From positions 1-41,169 of the forward strand of contig DASXLG010000298.1 in NCBI GenBank assembly GCA_036496425.1: a DNA stretch of 41,169 nucleotides, written 5' to 3'. The notes beneath the pieces are model-generated. The model did not search any database and had not been told where the DNA came from. It worked only from the letters and a program-made list of their open reading frames with translations. The DNA is from Terriglobia bacterium. Its GTDB lineage: Bacteria; Acidobacteriota; Terriglobia; 20CM-2-55-15. The translations under genes and the position numbers were made by a program. Numbering within the stretch: the first letter of the stretch is position 1; every line of letters begins with the position of its first letter. Of this stretch, positions 16,572-24,076 are shown one piece after another.

Positions 16572-19500
16572 ATGAGCATGAAGACAAAATTGCAGTTGGC
16601 TGTTTTTCTCTCCCTGGCCGCAGTTTCCAGCCTTGCCGCGCAAACCACTCCGGCGAGCTCTCCGGACTTCTTCGAGGCGAAGATCCGGCCCGTTCTGATC
16701 AAGAACTGTTACACCTGCCATACCGGATCGCAGATGGGCGGATTGCGTCTGGATAGCCAGGAAGCGGTGATGAAGGGAGGCAATCGCGGTCCCGTCGTCG
16801 TGCCGGGCAAGGCGGCCGGAAGCCTGCTCGTTACGGCGATCCAGCAGACGGATCCTTCCCTGAAAATGCCCCTGGGCGGCAAACTCACCGATGCGGAAAT
16901 AAGCGATTTCACGGCATGGATCGACGCTGGAGCCGTCTGGCCGAAAAATGCGGCAACAGCCGCTGCCAACGATGGCAAATATATCGTTTATCCGGAACAG
17001 AAGGAATTCTGGTCGCTGGTTTCGCTGAAGACGACCAAAGTCCCTGCTGTGAAAGATGTCAAGTGGCCGAAGACCGATCTCGATCACTTTGTTCTTGCGC
17101 GGCTCGAGAAAGATGGACTGAAGCCGGTCGCGCCGGCTTCGAAGCGTGATTTGATCCGGCGCGCATCGCTCGATCTCACAGGGCTCCCGCCGACCTACGA
17201 AGAGATTCAGGCCTTCGAGAAGGACACCTCGGCGAACGCGTTCGCCAAAGTCGTCGACCGGCTTCTGGCCTCACCGCAGTACGGCGAGCGATGGGGTCGT
17301 GTATGGCTGGACGTCGCGCGTTACGGCGAAGATGACTATCGCAGTCTGAATCCGAATCCGAAGGGCTATCGCCCGTACCCCAATGCGTACGCCTATCGCG
17401 ACTGGGTCATTCAGGCCTTCAATGACGACATGCCTTTCGACAAGTTCGTGAAGGCGCAGATCGCAGGTGATCTGGTCGATCCGCAAGACCGGCCCAAAAT
17501 GCTCGCCGGCACCGGATTCCTTGGACTGGGTCCCTGGTACTACGACAACGGCGCGTTTGAAATCACCCGGGCCGATGAGCGTCATGACCGGGTTGACGCT
17601 GTCACACGCGGTTTTCTCGGCCTGACCGTGGGGTGCGCCCGCTGCCACAACCACAAGTACGATCCCATTCCTCAGACCGACTACTACTCCCTGGCCGGTG
17701 TTTTCTACAACACGATTTATGAAGAATATCCCGGCGCTCCCAAGAAAATCGTCGATGAATACGCGAAGCTCGAAGACGAACTCGACAAAGAGCAGAAAAT
17801 TCTGCAGGAAGCCACAACGGCTTCTACCGACACACTTTCCCGCTCGCTGGTTTACCAGACATCCAACTATCTGATGGGCGTCTGGGATGTTACCCAGACC
17901 GGTACGGCGAAGAAAGAGATCGCCCAGGTCGTCGAGCAGCGAAAGCTCGATTACGAACTCCTCGACCGCTGGATCAAGTACATGGCCAAGCCGACCACGA
18001 AGTACAAAAACAAGGATGCCTGGCAGGCCATGATCAAGAAAGGCGGCACGCAGCAGGATGCGAAACGGCTGGCCGACAAATTCCAGGAAGAAGTCGTCGC
18101 CGCCATGCTCGAAAAGAACGACATCGACGGCGAGAACAAAGTCATCCAGGCGAAAGACCTCGACGGCACCAAGCCGAAGAAGCGCACCGACAAGCCGAGC
18201 AATTTCATGTCATTCAAGGATTTCAATCCCGGATCATGGCTCCGCTTGAAGAGCCTGCCGGATGAGCAGAACAACTTCTGGACCGAAATCTTCCAGCGCG
18301 AGCTGAAGGATGAAGAAGATCCCAACGCGATGCCGATGAACGGACGGCAGGGAAATCCCGGCGTCCTTTTGTTCCGCGGCTGGGGACTGGAAAGCCGGAT
18401 CGGCGAGGAAGCCCAGGCACGAATCAAGAACATCCAGAGCGACGTTGATGCCGTCAAGAAAAAGATGGAAGTTCATTACCCCTTCATTCACGGCGTCAGG
18501 GATTCCGAAAAGCCGGAAGACATCCCGGTGGCGTTCCGCGGAGATCCGAACAATCCGACCGGAAAGCCGGTCCCGCGGCACTTCCTGAGTCTGCTTTCCG
18601 AAGGCGACCCGAAGCCCTTTACGCAGGGAAGCGGACGCCTGGAGCTGGCGGAAGCGATCTCGAAGCAGCCGCTCGCCCTGCGGGTTTTCGTCAATCGAAT
18701 CTGGAAAGGACATTTCGGAACAGGCATCGTCGACACGCCGAGCAATTTCGGAACTGCCGGCGAGCGTCCGACCAATCCGGAGCTGCTCGAGTACATGGCA
18801 AATTACTTCGTTTCACACGGAACATCCGTGAAAGCCCTTCAGCGGGAAATCATGCTGAGTTCCGTGTATCAGCTCAGCACGGCCGACAACGCGGAAGACT
18901 TCGCCAAGGATTCCGGCAACCGGCTCTATTGGCGCGCCGAGAAGAAGCGTCTCGATGCGGAAGAGCTTCGCGATGGCGTTCTTTTCACGGCCGGCAATCT
19001 CGACAATGCGATGGGCGGCCCTTCCGCCGATCTGACTCCGGCCAACCTGCGCCGCACGGTGTACGGCAAGGTCAGCCGCTACAAACTCGACGAATATCTG
19101 CAACTCTTCGATTTTCCGAGCCCGAGTATCAGCGCCGAAAAACGCTTCGTGACCACGGTCCCATTACAGCGCCTCTTCCTGATGAACAGCGATTTTATGC
19201 AGATCGAGGCCGAAGAGCTGGCAAAGCGCGTGGCGAACGAAACCGACAATCGCGCCCGCATCAAGAGAGCCTACGAATACGTCTACGGCCGTGACGCGAC
19301 AGAAGAAGAAATCGGGCTGGGCTTGAACTACCTCAGGAGTGAGCCGTTGACCGAATACGACGAAGGCAAGACTCGAGCGCCGGCGCCCGGAGCCGGCGGC
19401 CGTCGCGGAGGACGCGGCGGCGCTCAGGGACAAGCGAAAGGACCGGCAGGGTCGGCTGGAAAGGCTGCCGCGCAGGCAAAGAGCGCTGACGGTGACGATA

Positions 19501-19838
19501 AGCCGGCCGAAACGGCTGCACTGGCTGCAGCAGACAAACCGGAAGGGGCAAAGCCCGCAACAGAGGCGGCCAAACCCGCACCGGCGGCCGAAGCAGCCGC
19601 CGAGCCAACCGCCGAGCCAACCGCCGAACCGGCCGACGGCGCGGTGGCCGATACAGCCACAGCGGATGCCGGCGGCGACGGCGCCGCTCCAGCTCAACCG
19701 ATGGGCATGGGAATGATGGGCGGCATGGGCCGGCGAGGCGGCGTTGCCGCAACTCCCGAAGTTAAATATGACGTCAGCGTCTGGGGCCGCTACACCAAGG
19801 TCCTGTTCAGCTCCAGCGAGTTCCTGTTTATTAACTAA
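16572..19838 (+). CDS. Cytochrome c / DUF1549-DUF1553 protein (PSCyt1 type)
   Basis: A 1088-residue exported protein. Signal peptide at residues 1-23 (second possible start at 16578). Residues about 33-120 are a Planctomycete-type cytochrome c module with the haem motif C46-Y-T-C49-H50, then GGLRLDSQEAVMKGG and LKMPLGGKLTDAEI. DUF1549 follows (about 165-370; TDLDHFVLARLEKDGL, LTGLPPTYEEI, RWGRVWLDVARYGEDD) with a second CxxCH, C355-A-R-C358-H359, typical of the family. DUF1553 occupies about 680-930 (FVNRIWKGHFGTGIVDTPSNFG). A G/A/P/E-rich low-complexity insert of about 120 residues (about 935-1060) separates it from the conserved end (SSSEFLFIN). It probably carries electrons in the periplasm, paired with the next gene (DUF1501). 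No substrate is known for this family. Confidence 0.93.
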   Translation: MSMKTKLQLAVFLSLAAVSSLAAQTTPASSPDFFEAKIRPVLIKNCYTCHTGSQMGGLRLDSQEAVMKGGNRGPVVVPGKAAGSLLVTAIQQTDPSLKMPLGGKLTDAEISDFTAWIDAGAVWPKNAATAAANDGKYIVYPEQKEFWSLVSLKTTKVPAVKDVKWPKTDLDHFVLARLEKDGLKPVAPASKRDLIRRASLDLTGLPPTYEEIQAFEKDTSANAFAKVVDRLLASPQYGERWGRVWLDVARYGEDDYRSLNPNPKGYRPYPNAYAYRDWVIQAFNDDMPFDKFVKAQIAGDLVDPQDRPKMLAGTGFLGLGPWYYDNGAFEITRADERHDRVDAVTRGFLGLTVGCARCHNHKYDPIPQTDYYSLAGVFYNTIYEEYPGAPKKIVDEYAKLEDELDKEQKILQEATTASTDTLSRSLVYQTSNYLMGVWDVTQTGTAKKEIAQVVEQRKLDYELLDRWIKYMAKPTTKYKNKDAWQAMIKKGGTQQDAKRLADKFQEEVVAAMLEKNDIDGENKVIQAKDLDGTKPKKRTDKPSNFMSFKDFNPGSWLRLKSLPDEQNNFWTEIFQRELKDEEDPNAMPMNGRQGNPGVLLFRGWGLESRIGEEAQARIKNIQSDVDAVKKKMEVHYPFIHGVRDSEKPEDIPVAFRGDPNNPTGKPVPRHFLSLLSEGDPKPFTQGSGRLELAEAISKQPLALRVFVNRIWKGHFGTGIVDTPSNFGTAGERPTNPELLEYMANYFVSHGTSVKALQREIMLSSVYQLSTADNAEDFAKDSGNRLYWRAEKKRLDAEELRDGVLFTAGNLDNAMGGPSADLTPANLRRTVYGKVSRYKLDEYLQLFDFPSPSISAEKRFVTTVPLQRLFLMNSDFMQIEAEELAKRVANETDNRARIKRAYEYVYGRDATEEEIGLGLNYLRSEPLTEYDEGKTRAPAPGAGGRRGGRGGAQGQAKGPAGSAGKAAAQAKSADGDDKPAETAALAAADKPEGAKPATEAAKPAPAAEAAAEPTAEPTAEPADGAVADTATADAGGDGAAPAQPMGMGMMGGMGRRGGVAATPEVKYDVSVWGRYTKVLFSSSEFLFIN
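19599..19634 (+). repeat. 12-bp tandem repeat inside a coding region
   Basis: GCCGAGCCAACC occurs twice exactly (19599-19622), followed by a third decayed copy, encoding AEPTAEPTAEPA in the low-complexity insert of the DUF1549 protein. It is a small in-frame minisatellite, the kind of sequence that expands by replication slippage. Confidence 0.7.
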
Positions 19839-19856
19839 TTCTTAGAGGACTTTTAT

Positions 19857-21410
19857 ATGTCACAACACAAAGCAAGTAATCCGATGACTCGCCGCGAGGC
19901 CTTGTGCCGGATGGGTGGTGGTTTCGGCATGATGGCCTTCGCCAGCCTCGTGGGTCAGTCCGTCAATTACGCCCAGGGAATTGTTGCGCCGGACGGAACA
20001 GGCGGCGTCGCGACCCTCGACTATCCGCAACGCGTGAAGCGCGTGATTTTTCTCTTCATGAATGGTGGATGCTCCACCATCGATTGCTTCGATCCAAAAC
20101 CCGCTCTCGAAAAATATGACGGCCAACCGATGCCCGGCGGCAGCGTCAAGACCGAGCGGCGTACCGGCGAGCTGATGAAGTCGCCGTTTAAATTCAAGAA
20201 GTACGGCGAGTGCGGCATGGACGTCAGCGAACTCTGGCCGCATCTCGGCGAATTCGCCGACGAGATCGCCTGGGTGCGTTCGGTCTATACCGATATTCCG
20301 AATCATGAACCGGCCTGTCTGATGGTGAACACCGGAGCCAATCAGGCGGGCCGCCCCTCGATGGGCGCATGGATGACCTATGGCCTGGGCACGGACAACA
20401 AGAGTCTACCCGGATTCGTGGTTTTGAGTCCCAATCTGCCGACCACAGTAGGTTCGCCGCTATGGAGCAATGGCTTCCTGCCTGCCGTCAATCAGGGGAC
20501 CTTCATCTCTTCACGAATCCAGACCCGGCCGAACTCCGATGGTGACGACGACATGGCAGATATGCCGGATCCCGCCGCGGCCGCCGGCGATAAGGGCAAA
20601 GACGGCAAAGAGAAACAGAAAAAAATTGTCGTCGAACAGGCCTTTGATCCGAAAAAACTCATCAGCTTCGTGAACAATCCGAAATTTCAGATGACCGAGC
20701 AACGCCGCGAAATGGACCTTTTGGAAAAAATGGAAGCCATCGACCGTCAGCGCGTCGGATCGAGCGCCAATGTTGAAGCCGTACTGAAATCCATGGAAGT
20801 TGCTTACCGGATGCAGACGGAAGCCCCTGAAGTCTTCGACGTGCGGAAGGAATCACAGGCAACGCTCAATCTTTATGGCGAAGGCACAACCGCGCGCGGC
20901 TGCCTGCAGGCGGCCCGGCTCGTCGAAAAAGGCGTTCGTATCGTGCAGGTGTTCTATGCCAGCGGCGACCCATGGGATGCTCACGCCGATATCATGGCGC
21001 ACAAGGTCAACGCCAAGAACTCCGACCAGGCCTATGCTGCACTGCTCAAAGATCTCAAACAGCGCGGACTGTGGAAAGACACGCTGGTCGTCTGCGGCTC
21101 CGAGTTCGGCCGGACTCCAGTCCGCGAAGTCGGCGGCAACGGTACCGGAGTGAAACGCGGCCGCGACCACAATCCATTCGGGTTCACGATGTGGCTGGCC
21201 GGCGGCGCCGTCAAAGGCGGCACCATCTACGGCTCAACCGACGAGTTCGGTTTCAAGGCCGTCGAGAAGCCCGCGCACGTTCATGACATCCACGCCACCA
21301 TCCTTTATTTGATGGGCATCGATCACAAGAAACTGACCTACCGCTATAGCGGCCGCGATTTCCGCCTGACCGATGTGGCGGGCAACGTCATTCATGAGTT
21401 GATCGCATGA
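19857..21410 (+). CDS. Tat-exported DUF1501 family protein
   Basis: A 517-residue protein with an alkaline phosphatase/sulfatase-like DUF1501 fold. The N-terminus has a twin-arginine signal (TRREALCRMGGGFGMMAFAS, R12-R13), so it is folded before export, often with a cofactor or metal. Family blocks: RVIFLFMNGGCSTIDCFDPK near 62-81, SVYTDIPNHEPACLMVNTG near 142-160, GRPSMGAWMTYGLG, CGSEFGRTPV near 419-428, GRDHNPFGF and the C-terminal HATILYLMGIDHKKLTYRYSG. A D/K-rich insert (about 225-260, SDGDDDMADM... KDGKEKQKK) is missing from the paralogue at 37085. AGAGGA (19844-19849) is 7 bases before the ATG. It follows the DUF1549 gene by 18 bases, a pairing seen very widely, so the two products probably act together. 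Confidence 0.94.
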   Translation: MSQHKASNPMTRREALCRMGGGFGMMAFASLVGQSVNYAQGIVAPDGTGGVATLDYPQRVKRVIFLFMNGGCSTIDCFDPKPALEKYDGQPMPGGSVKTERRTGELMKSPFKFKKYGECGMDVSELWPHLGEFADEIAWVRSVYTDIPNHEPACLMVNTGANQAGRPSMGAWMTYGLGTDNKSLPGFVVLSPNLPTTVGSPLWSNGFLPAVNQGTFISSRIQTRPNSDGDDDMADMPDPAAAAGDKGKDGKEKQKKIVVEQAFDPKKLISFVNNPKFQMTEQRREMDLLEKMEAIDRQRVGSSANVEAVLKSMEVAYRMQTEAPEVFDVRKESQATLNLYGEGTTARGCLQAARLVEKGVRIVQVFYASGDPWDAHADIMAHKVNAKNSDQAYAALLKDLKQRGLWKDTLVVCGSEFGRTPVREVGGNGTGVKRGRDHNPFGFTMWLAGGAVKGGTIYGSTDEFGFKAVEKPAHVHDIHATILYLMGIDHKKLTYRYSGRDFRLTDVAGNVIHELIA

Positions 21411-23296
21411 GCTACACAAGGGAACGGAACACAAGAGGCACAAGAAGGAGGAGGACATTCATTTTCGTCTTGTGCCTCTTGTGCTTCTTGTGTTCCGCTC
21501 TGCTCTCGCAACGCGCTCCGCGTCCTCCCAAGCCGGGCGTGAAGGAGCCTGGCGTTCAACGCCAGATGACCACGGTCACTCCTATTGCCGTCTTCACGAC
21601 GGAAGGGACACCCGACTGGCAGGTCCTGACGGACGACGCGGTCTGGGTCACCAATGGACCGAAGAGCACAGTCCATCGCCTGGACATGAAAACCAACACA
21701 GTCGCTGCCACGGTTCAGGTCGGCAAACGGCCCTGTTCCGGGCTCGCCTGGGGCTTCGGCAGCGTATGGGTTCCGAACTGCGGCGACAACACGCTTTCGC
21801 GCATCGATACCAAAACCAATCAGGTGATCGCGACTCTGCCTTACGGCCCGGCCAATAGCGAAGGCGGTATTACCGCAAGTACGAATGCCGTCTGGATGCT
21901 GACGGACAAAGCGCGAAGCGCAAGCGCGATAGCGCGCAGCACCAATCAAAGCCTGCTCTCACGAATCGATCCGGCGACCAACATGGCCGTGGCTCAGATC
22001 GAAGTGCCGTCCGGGTCTTTTTCGTGCGTGGTTGGTGAGGACGGCGCCATCTGGATCAGCAGCACGGAAAACAATCTGGTATCTCGTGTCGATCCGAAGA
22101 CGAACATGGTCACCGACAAGATCGACGTCGGCCTTCAGCCTCGCTTTCTGACGGCCGGCGGCGGCTCGATCTGGACCTTGAATCAAGGCGACGGCACGGT
22201 TTCCCGCGTCGACATCAAGACGAAGAAACTCGTCACGAACATCCAGGTCGGGATCCCCGGGACCGGCGGCGAGATTGCATTCGGCGAAGGTTATGTCTGG
22301 GCGACGATCCCGGAGATTCCTATTTCCCAGATCGACCCGGCTACAAATAAGGTTGTTCACCAGTGGCTTGGCACAGGTGGAGATTCCATTCGAGCCGGGT
22401 TCGGTTCGGTGTTTCTCTCCAACCTGCGAGCCGGGAATGTCTGGAGGATTCATCCGAACCAGCTCGAGGCGGGCGTTGCGGTCGGCAGTCTGCCGAAAGT
22501 CTGGCAAACCGGCGGCCCGGATTGCGCGGCCTTGCCGAAATGGCAAGTACATGAATACAACCCGGACTTTTACATCCTGAGGGAATCCGGCTGCACGAAC
22601 TACGAAAAGCCTTTCCTGTACCTGATCTTTGGTTCCGAGCGAGCCATGCTCGAAGATACGGGTGCGGGCAAGGAGGTGGAGACCAGCTCCGTTGTAATGG
22701 ACGTTGTCGCACAATGGGCGAAGCGGAATAAGAAGGACTCGGTTCCGCTCATCGTCATGCACTCTCACGGACATGGCGACCACACGGCGGGCGACGCGCA
22801 GTTCAAGGACAAACCGAACGTCCAGTTCGTCGCGGCGGCGGTACCTGATGTTCAGAAAGCGTTTGGAATCGAACACTGGCCGAATGATATCGGTCATGTG
22901 GATCTCGGAGGCCGCATTCTGGATGTGATTCCCATTCCCGGACATCATGTGGCGTCCATCGCATTGTATGACTCGCGTACCGGCCTTCTGCTGACAGGCG
23001 ACAGCCTCTATCCCGGCCGGCTCTACGTTGCGGATTTACCGGCTTTCGTCGCCAGCAACCAGCGGCTTGTCGACTTCGTGCGCGACCGGCCGGTTTCGCA
23101 CATTCTCGGTACGCATATCGAGCAGGCGCGAACGCCGTATGTGGATTATCCGCGCGGAACCACCTGGCAGCCGGATGAACACGTGCTCGAATTGTCGCGC
23201 GGCGACCTGTTGGAGCTGAACGAGGCTCTGACAAAATTGAATGGAAAACCAGACAAGATTGTCTTGCGCGATGTAACAGTGGTTCCGCGGCGGTAA
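21407..23296 (+). CDS. Beta-propeller / metallo-beta-lactamase fusion protein
   Basis: A 629-residue exported fusion. Residues about 1-34 are a signal peptide whose coding sequence is a PAL-B hairpin (see 21425-21497). PPKPGVKEPGVQ (about 39-50) matches the other propellers here. Residues about 60-340 are a YVTN-like propeller (RLDMKTNTVAATVQV, RIDTKTNQVIATL, RVDPKTNMVTDKI). Residues about 375-629 are an MBL-fold domain with the metal motif H454-x-H456-x-D458-H459 (HSHGHGDHTAGD) and later PIPGHHVASI, LLTGDSLYPGR and HILGTHIE. The MBL fold usually hydrolyses esters, lactones or thioesters with two zinc ions; the substrate is unknown. The ATG overlaps the stop of the DUF1501 gene (ATGA). A 12-residue stretch near 169-180 is encoded by a PAL-A repeat and is absent from the paralogues. 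In the second cassette the same two parts are separate genes. Confidence 0.92.
   Translation: MSYTRERNTRGTRRRRTFIFVLCLLCFLCSALLSQRAPRPPKPGVKEPGVQRQMTTVTPIAVFTTEGTPDWQVLTDDAVWVTNGPKSTVHRLDMKTNTVAATVQVGKRPCSGLAWGFGSVWVPNCGDNTLSRIDTKTNQVIATLPYGPANSEGGITASTNAVWMLTDKARSASAIARSTNQSLLSRIDPATNMAVAQIEVPSGSFSCVVGEDGAIWISSTENNLVSRVDPKTNMVTDKIDVGLQPRFLTAGGGSIWTLNQGDGTVSRVDIKTKKLVTNIQVGIPGTGGEIAFGEGYVWATIPEIPISQIDPATNKVVHQWLGTGGDSIRAGFGSVFLSNLRAGNVWRIHPNQLEAGVAVGSLPKVWQTGGPDCAALPKWQVHEYNPDFYILRESGCTNYEKPFLYLIFGSERAMLEDTGAGKEVETSSVVMDVVAQWAKRNKKDSVPLIVMHSHGHGDHTAGDAQFKDKPNVQFVAAAVPDVQKAFGIEHWPNDIGHVDLGGRILDVIPIPGHHVASIALYDSRTGLLLTGDSLYPGRLYVADLPAFVASNQRLVDFVRDRPVSHILGTHIEQARTPYVDYPRGTTWQPDEHVLELSRGDLLELNEALTKLNGKPDKIVLRDVTVVPRR
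21425..21497. repeat. PAL-B repeat, copy 2, within a signal-peptide coding region
   Basis: Arms 21425-21445 and 21477-21497 pair over 21 consecutive bases (one G-T pair) around a loop of about 31 bases; the sequence is built from words such as CGGAACACAAGAGGCACAAG and its complement CTTGTGTTCCG. It lies in the first 90 bases of the propeller-MBL gene. Read in frame it gives an Arg-rich stretch (NTRGTRRRR) from the left arm and loop and the hydrophobic core (FVLCLLCFLCSALL) mainly from the right arm. Confidence 0.75.
21911..21940 (+). repeat. PAL-A repeat core, copy 1, in frame inside the propeller-MBL gene
   Basis: GCGAAGCGCAAGCGCGATAGCGCGCAGC matches the centre of the intergenic PAL-A copies at 33726 and 38531 almost base for base (20 bases at a time: GCGAAGCGCAAGCGCG, then ATAGCGCGCAGC). 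It encodes ARSASAIARST in the protein. Only the central part of the element is present; the outer arms are missing or decayed. Confidence 0.75.
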
Positions 23297-23303
23297 CAAT
23301 GCA

Positions 23304-23309
23304 TATAAT
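23304..23309 (+). promoter_or_regulatory. Perfect -10 box upstream of the HExxH protein gene
   Basis: TATAAT lies 17 bases before the ATG at 23327 and just after the stop of the propeller-MBL gene (23296). No good -35 is seen at 16-18 bases, although TG two bases upstream gives some resemblance to an extended -10. It suggests that the small gene can be transcribed separately from the operon. Confidence 0.4.
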
Positions 23310-23326
23310 CTCGCTCCAGGGTCACC

Positions 23327-23935
23327 ATGTCGTTGACACTGAGAGCGACGCTGCTCATATTTATCATTTCGGTTTCTGTCCATGCTGAGAATCGCACGCT
23401 AGCTTTGTATTCAGGGCCGGCACGCGGACTCGATGCGGAATCCTCGCTCGCGATGCGCGCGGAACTGCAGCGGCTGCTTGAACCGGCAGGACTCGATGTC
23501 GTGTGGCAAGCGGCGCCCGAACGGCGCTATGGCCAGGATTTCGATCTCGTCGCAGTGGCTTCGTTTGACGGATCGTGTTCTCCGGCCGAGGTCCTGCCTC
23601 CCATATCCACCGCAAGTCTCGCGGATACCGTAATCACCGACGGCCGCGTCCTTCCGTTCTTTCATATCGACTGTCCACGGCTGATTCAAATGCTTGGTTC
23701 CCAGGTCGCGCCTTCGGTTCTGGGCCGTGCGCTCGGGCGCGTGATCGCTCACGAGTTGTACCACATCGTCGCACACACCCCGGAGCACCAGGACAGCGGC
23801 GTCGCAAAGGCGGTTTTCTCGATTTCAGACCTTAAGAATTCCCGGTTCGCGTTTGATTCCTGGAGTATTGATCGGATGCGGCCGCCTGCGATCGCAAATT
23901 CATCGACCGTTTCGACCGAAGCCGGCGGCCGTTAG
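23327..23935 (+). CDS. Small secreted HExxH protein (putative metalloprotease-like)
   Basis: A 202-residue protein with a signal peptide (LRATLLIFIISVSVHA, cleavage after about A20). The only clear motif is IAHELYHIVAHTPEHQDSG: H142-E143-x-x-H146 with further histidines at H150 and H154. HExxH followed by a third ligand is the zinc site of many metallopeptidases, so zinc binding is likely and peptidase activity possible. The N-terminal half (about 25-100) is an alpha/beta-like region with no recognised family. The C-terminal 40 residues are Ser/Arg-rich and probably disordered. It is 30 bases downstream of the exported-protein operon but has its own TATAAT box. It may help mature or turn over periplasmic proteins; this is a guess from context. 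Confidence 0.8.
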   Translation: MSLTLRATLLIFIISVSVHAENRTLALYSGPARGLDAESSLAMRAELQRLLEPAGLDVVWQAAPERRYGQDFDLVAVASFDGSCSPAEVLPPISTASLADTVITDGRVLPFFHIDCPRLIQMLGSQVAPSVLGRALGRVIAHELYHIVAHTPEHQDSGVAKAVFSISDLKNSRFAFDSWSIDRMRPPAIANSSTVSTEAGGR

Positions 23936-23972
23936 TTCGGAATACCGGATTTGTTGTGCTGCCAACAAAGCG

Positions 23973-24073
23973 GGGAATAGCCACAAAAGGCACATAGCAG
24001 AACACAAAAAGCACAAAACGTGAGGTCTTGGTGATGTCTTGTGTTCTGCTATGTGCCTTTTGCGGCTATTCCC
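23973..24073. repeat. PAL-B repeat, copy 3: long hairpin between convergent genes
   Basis: Arms 23973-24007 and 24039-24073 pair over 34 of 35 positions (one A/C mismatch) around a 31-base loop. The arms read GGGAATAGCCACAAAAGGCA... and its complement ...TGCCTTTTGCGGCTATTCCC. It ends 3 bases from the stop of the DUF1552 gene (minus strand) and begins 37 bases after the stop of the HExxH gene (plus strand), so it would form in both transcripts and could act as a bidirectional terminator or 3'-end shield. Confidence 0.85.
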
Positions 24074-24076
24074 GTT

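Noticed and set aside
19599-19634. Short direct repeats considered as a CRISPR
   Set aside because: 12-bp units without spacers inside a coding region; a coding minisatellite.
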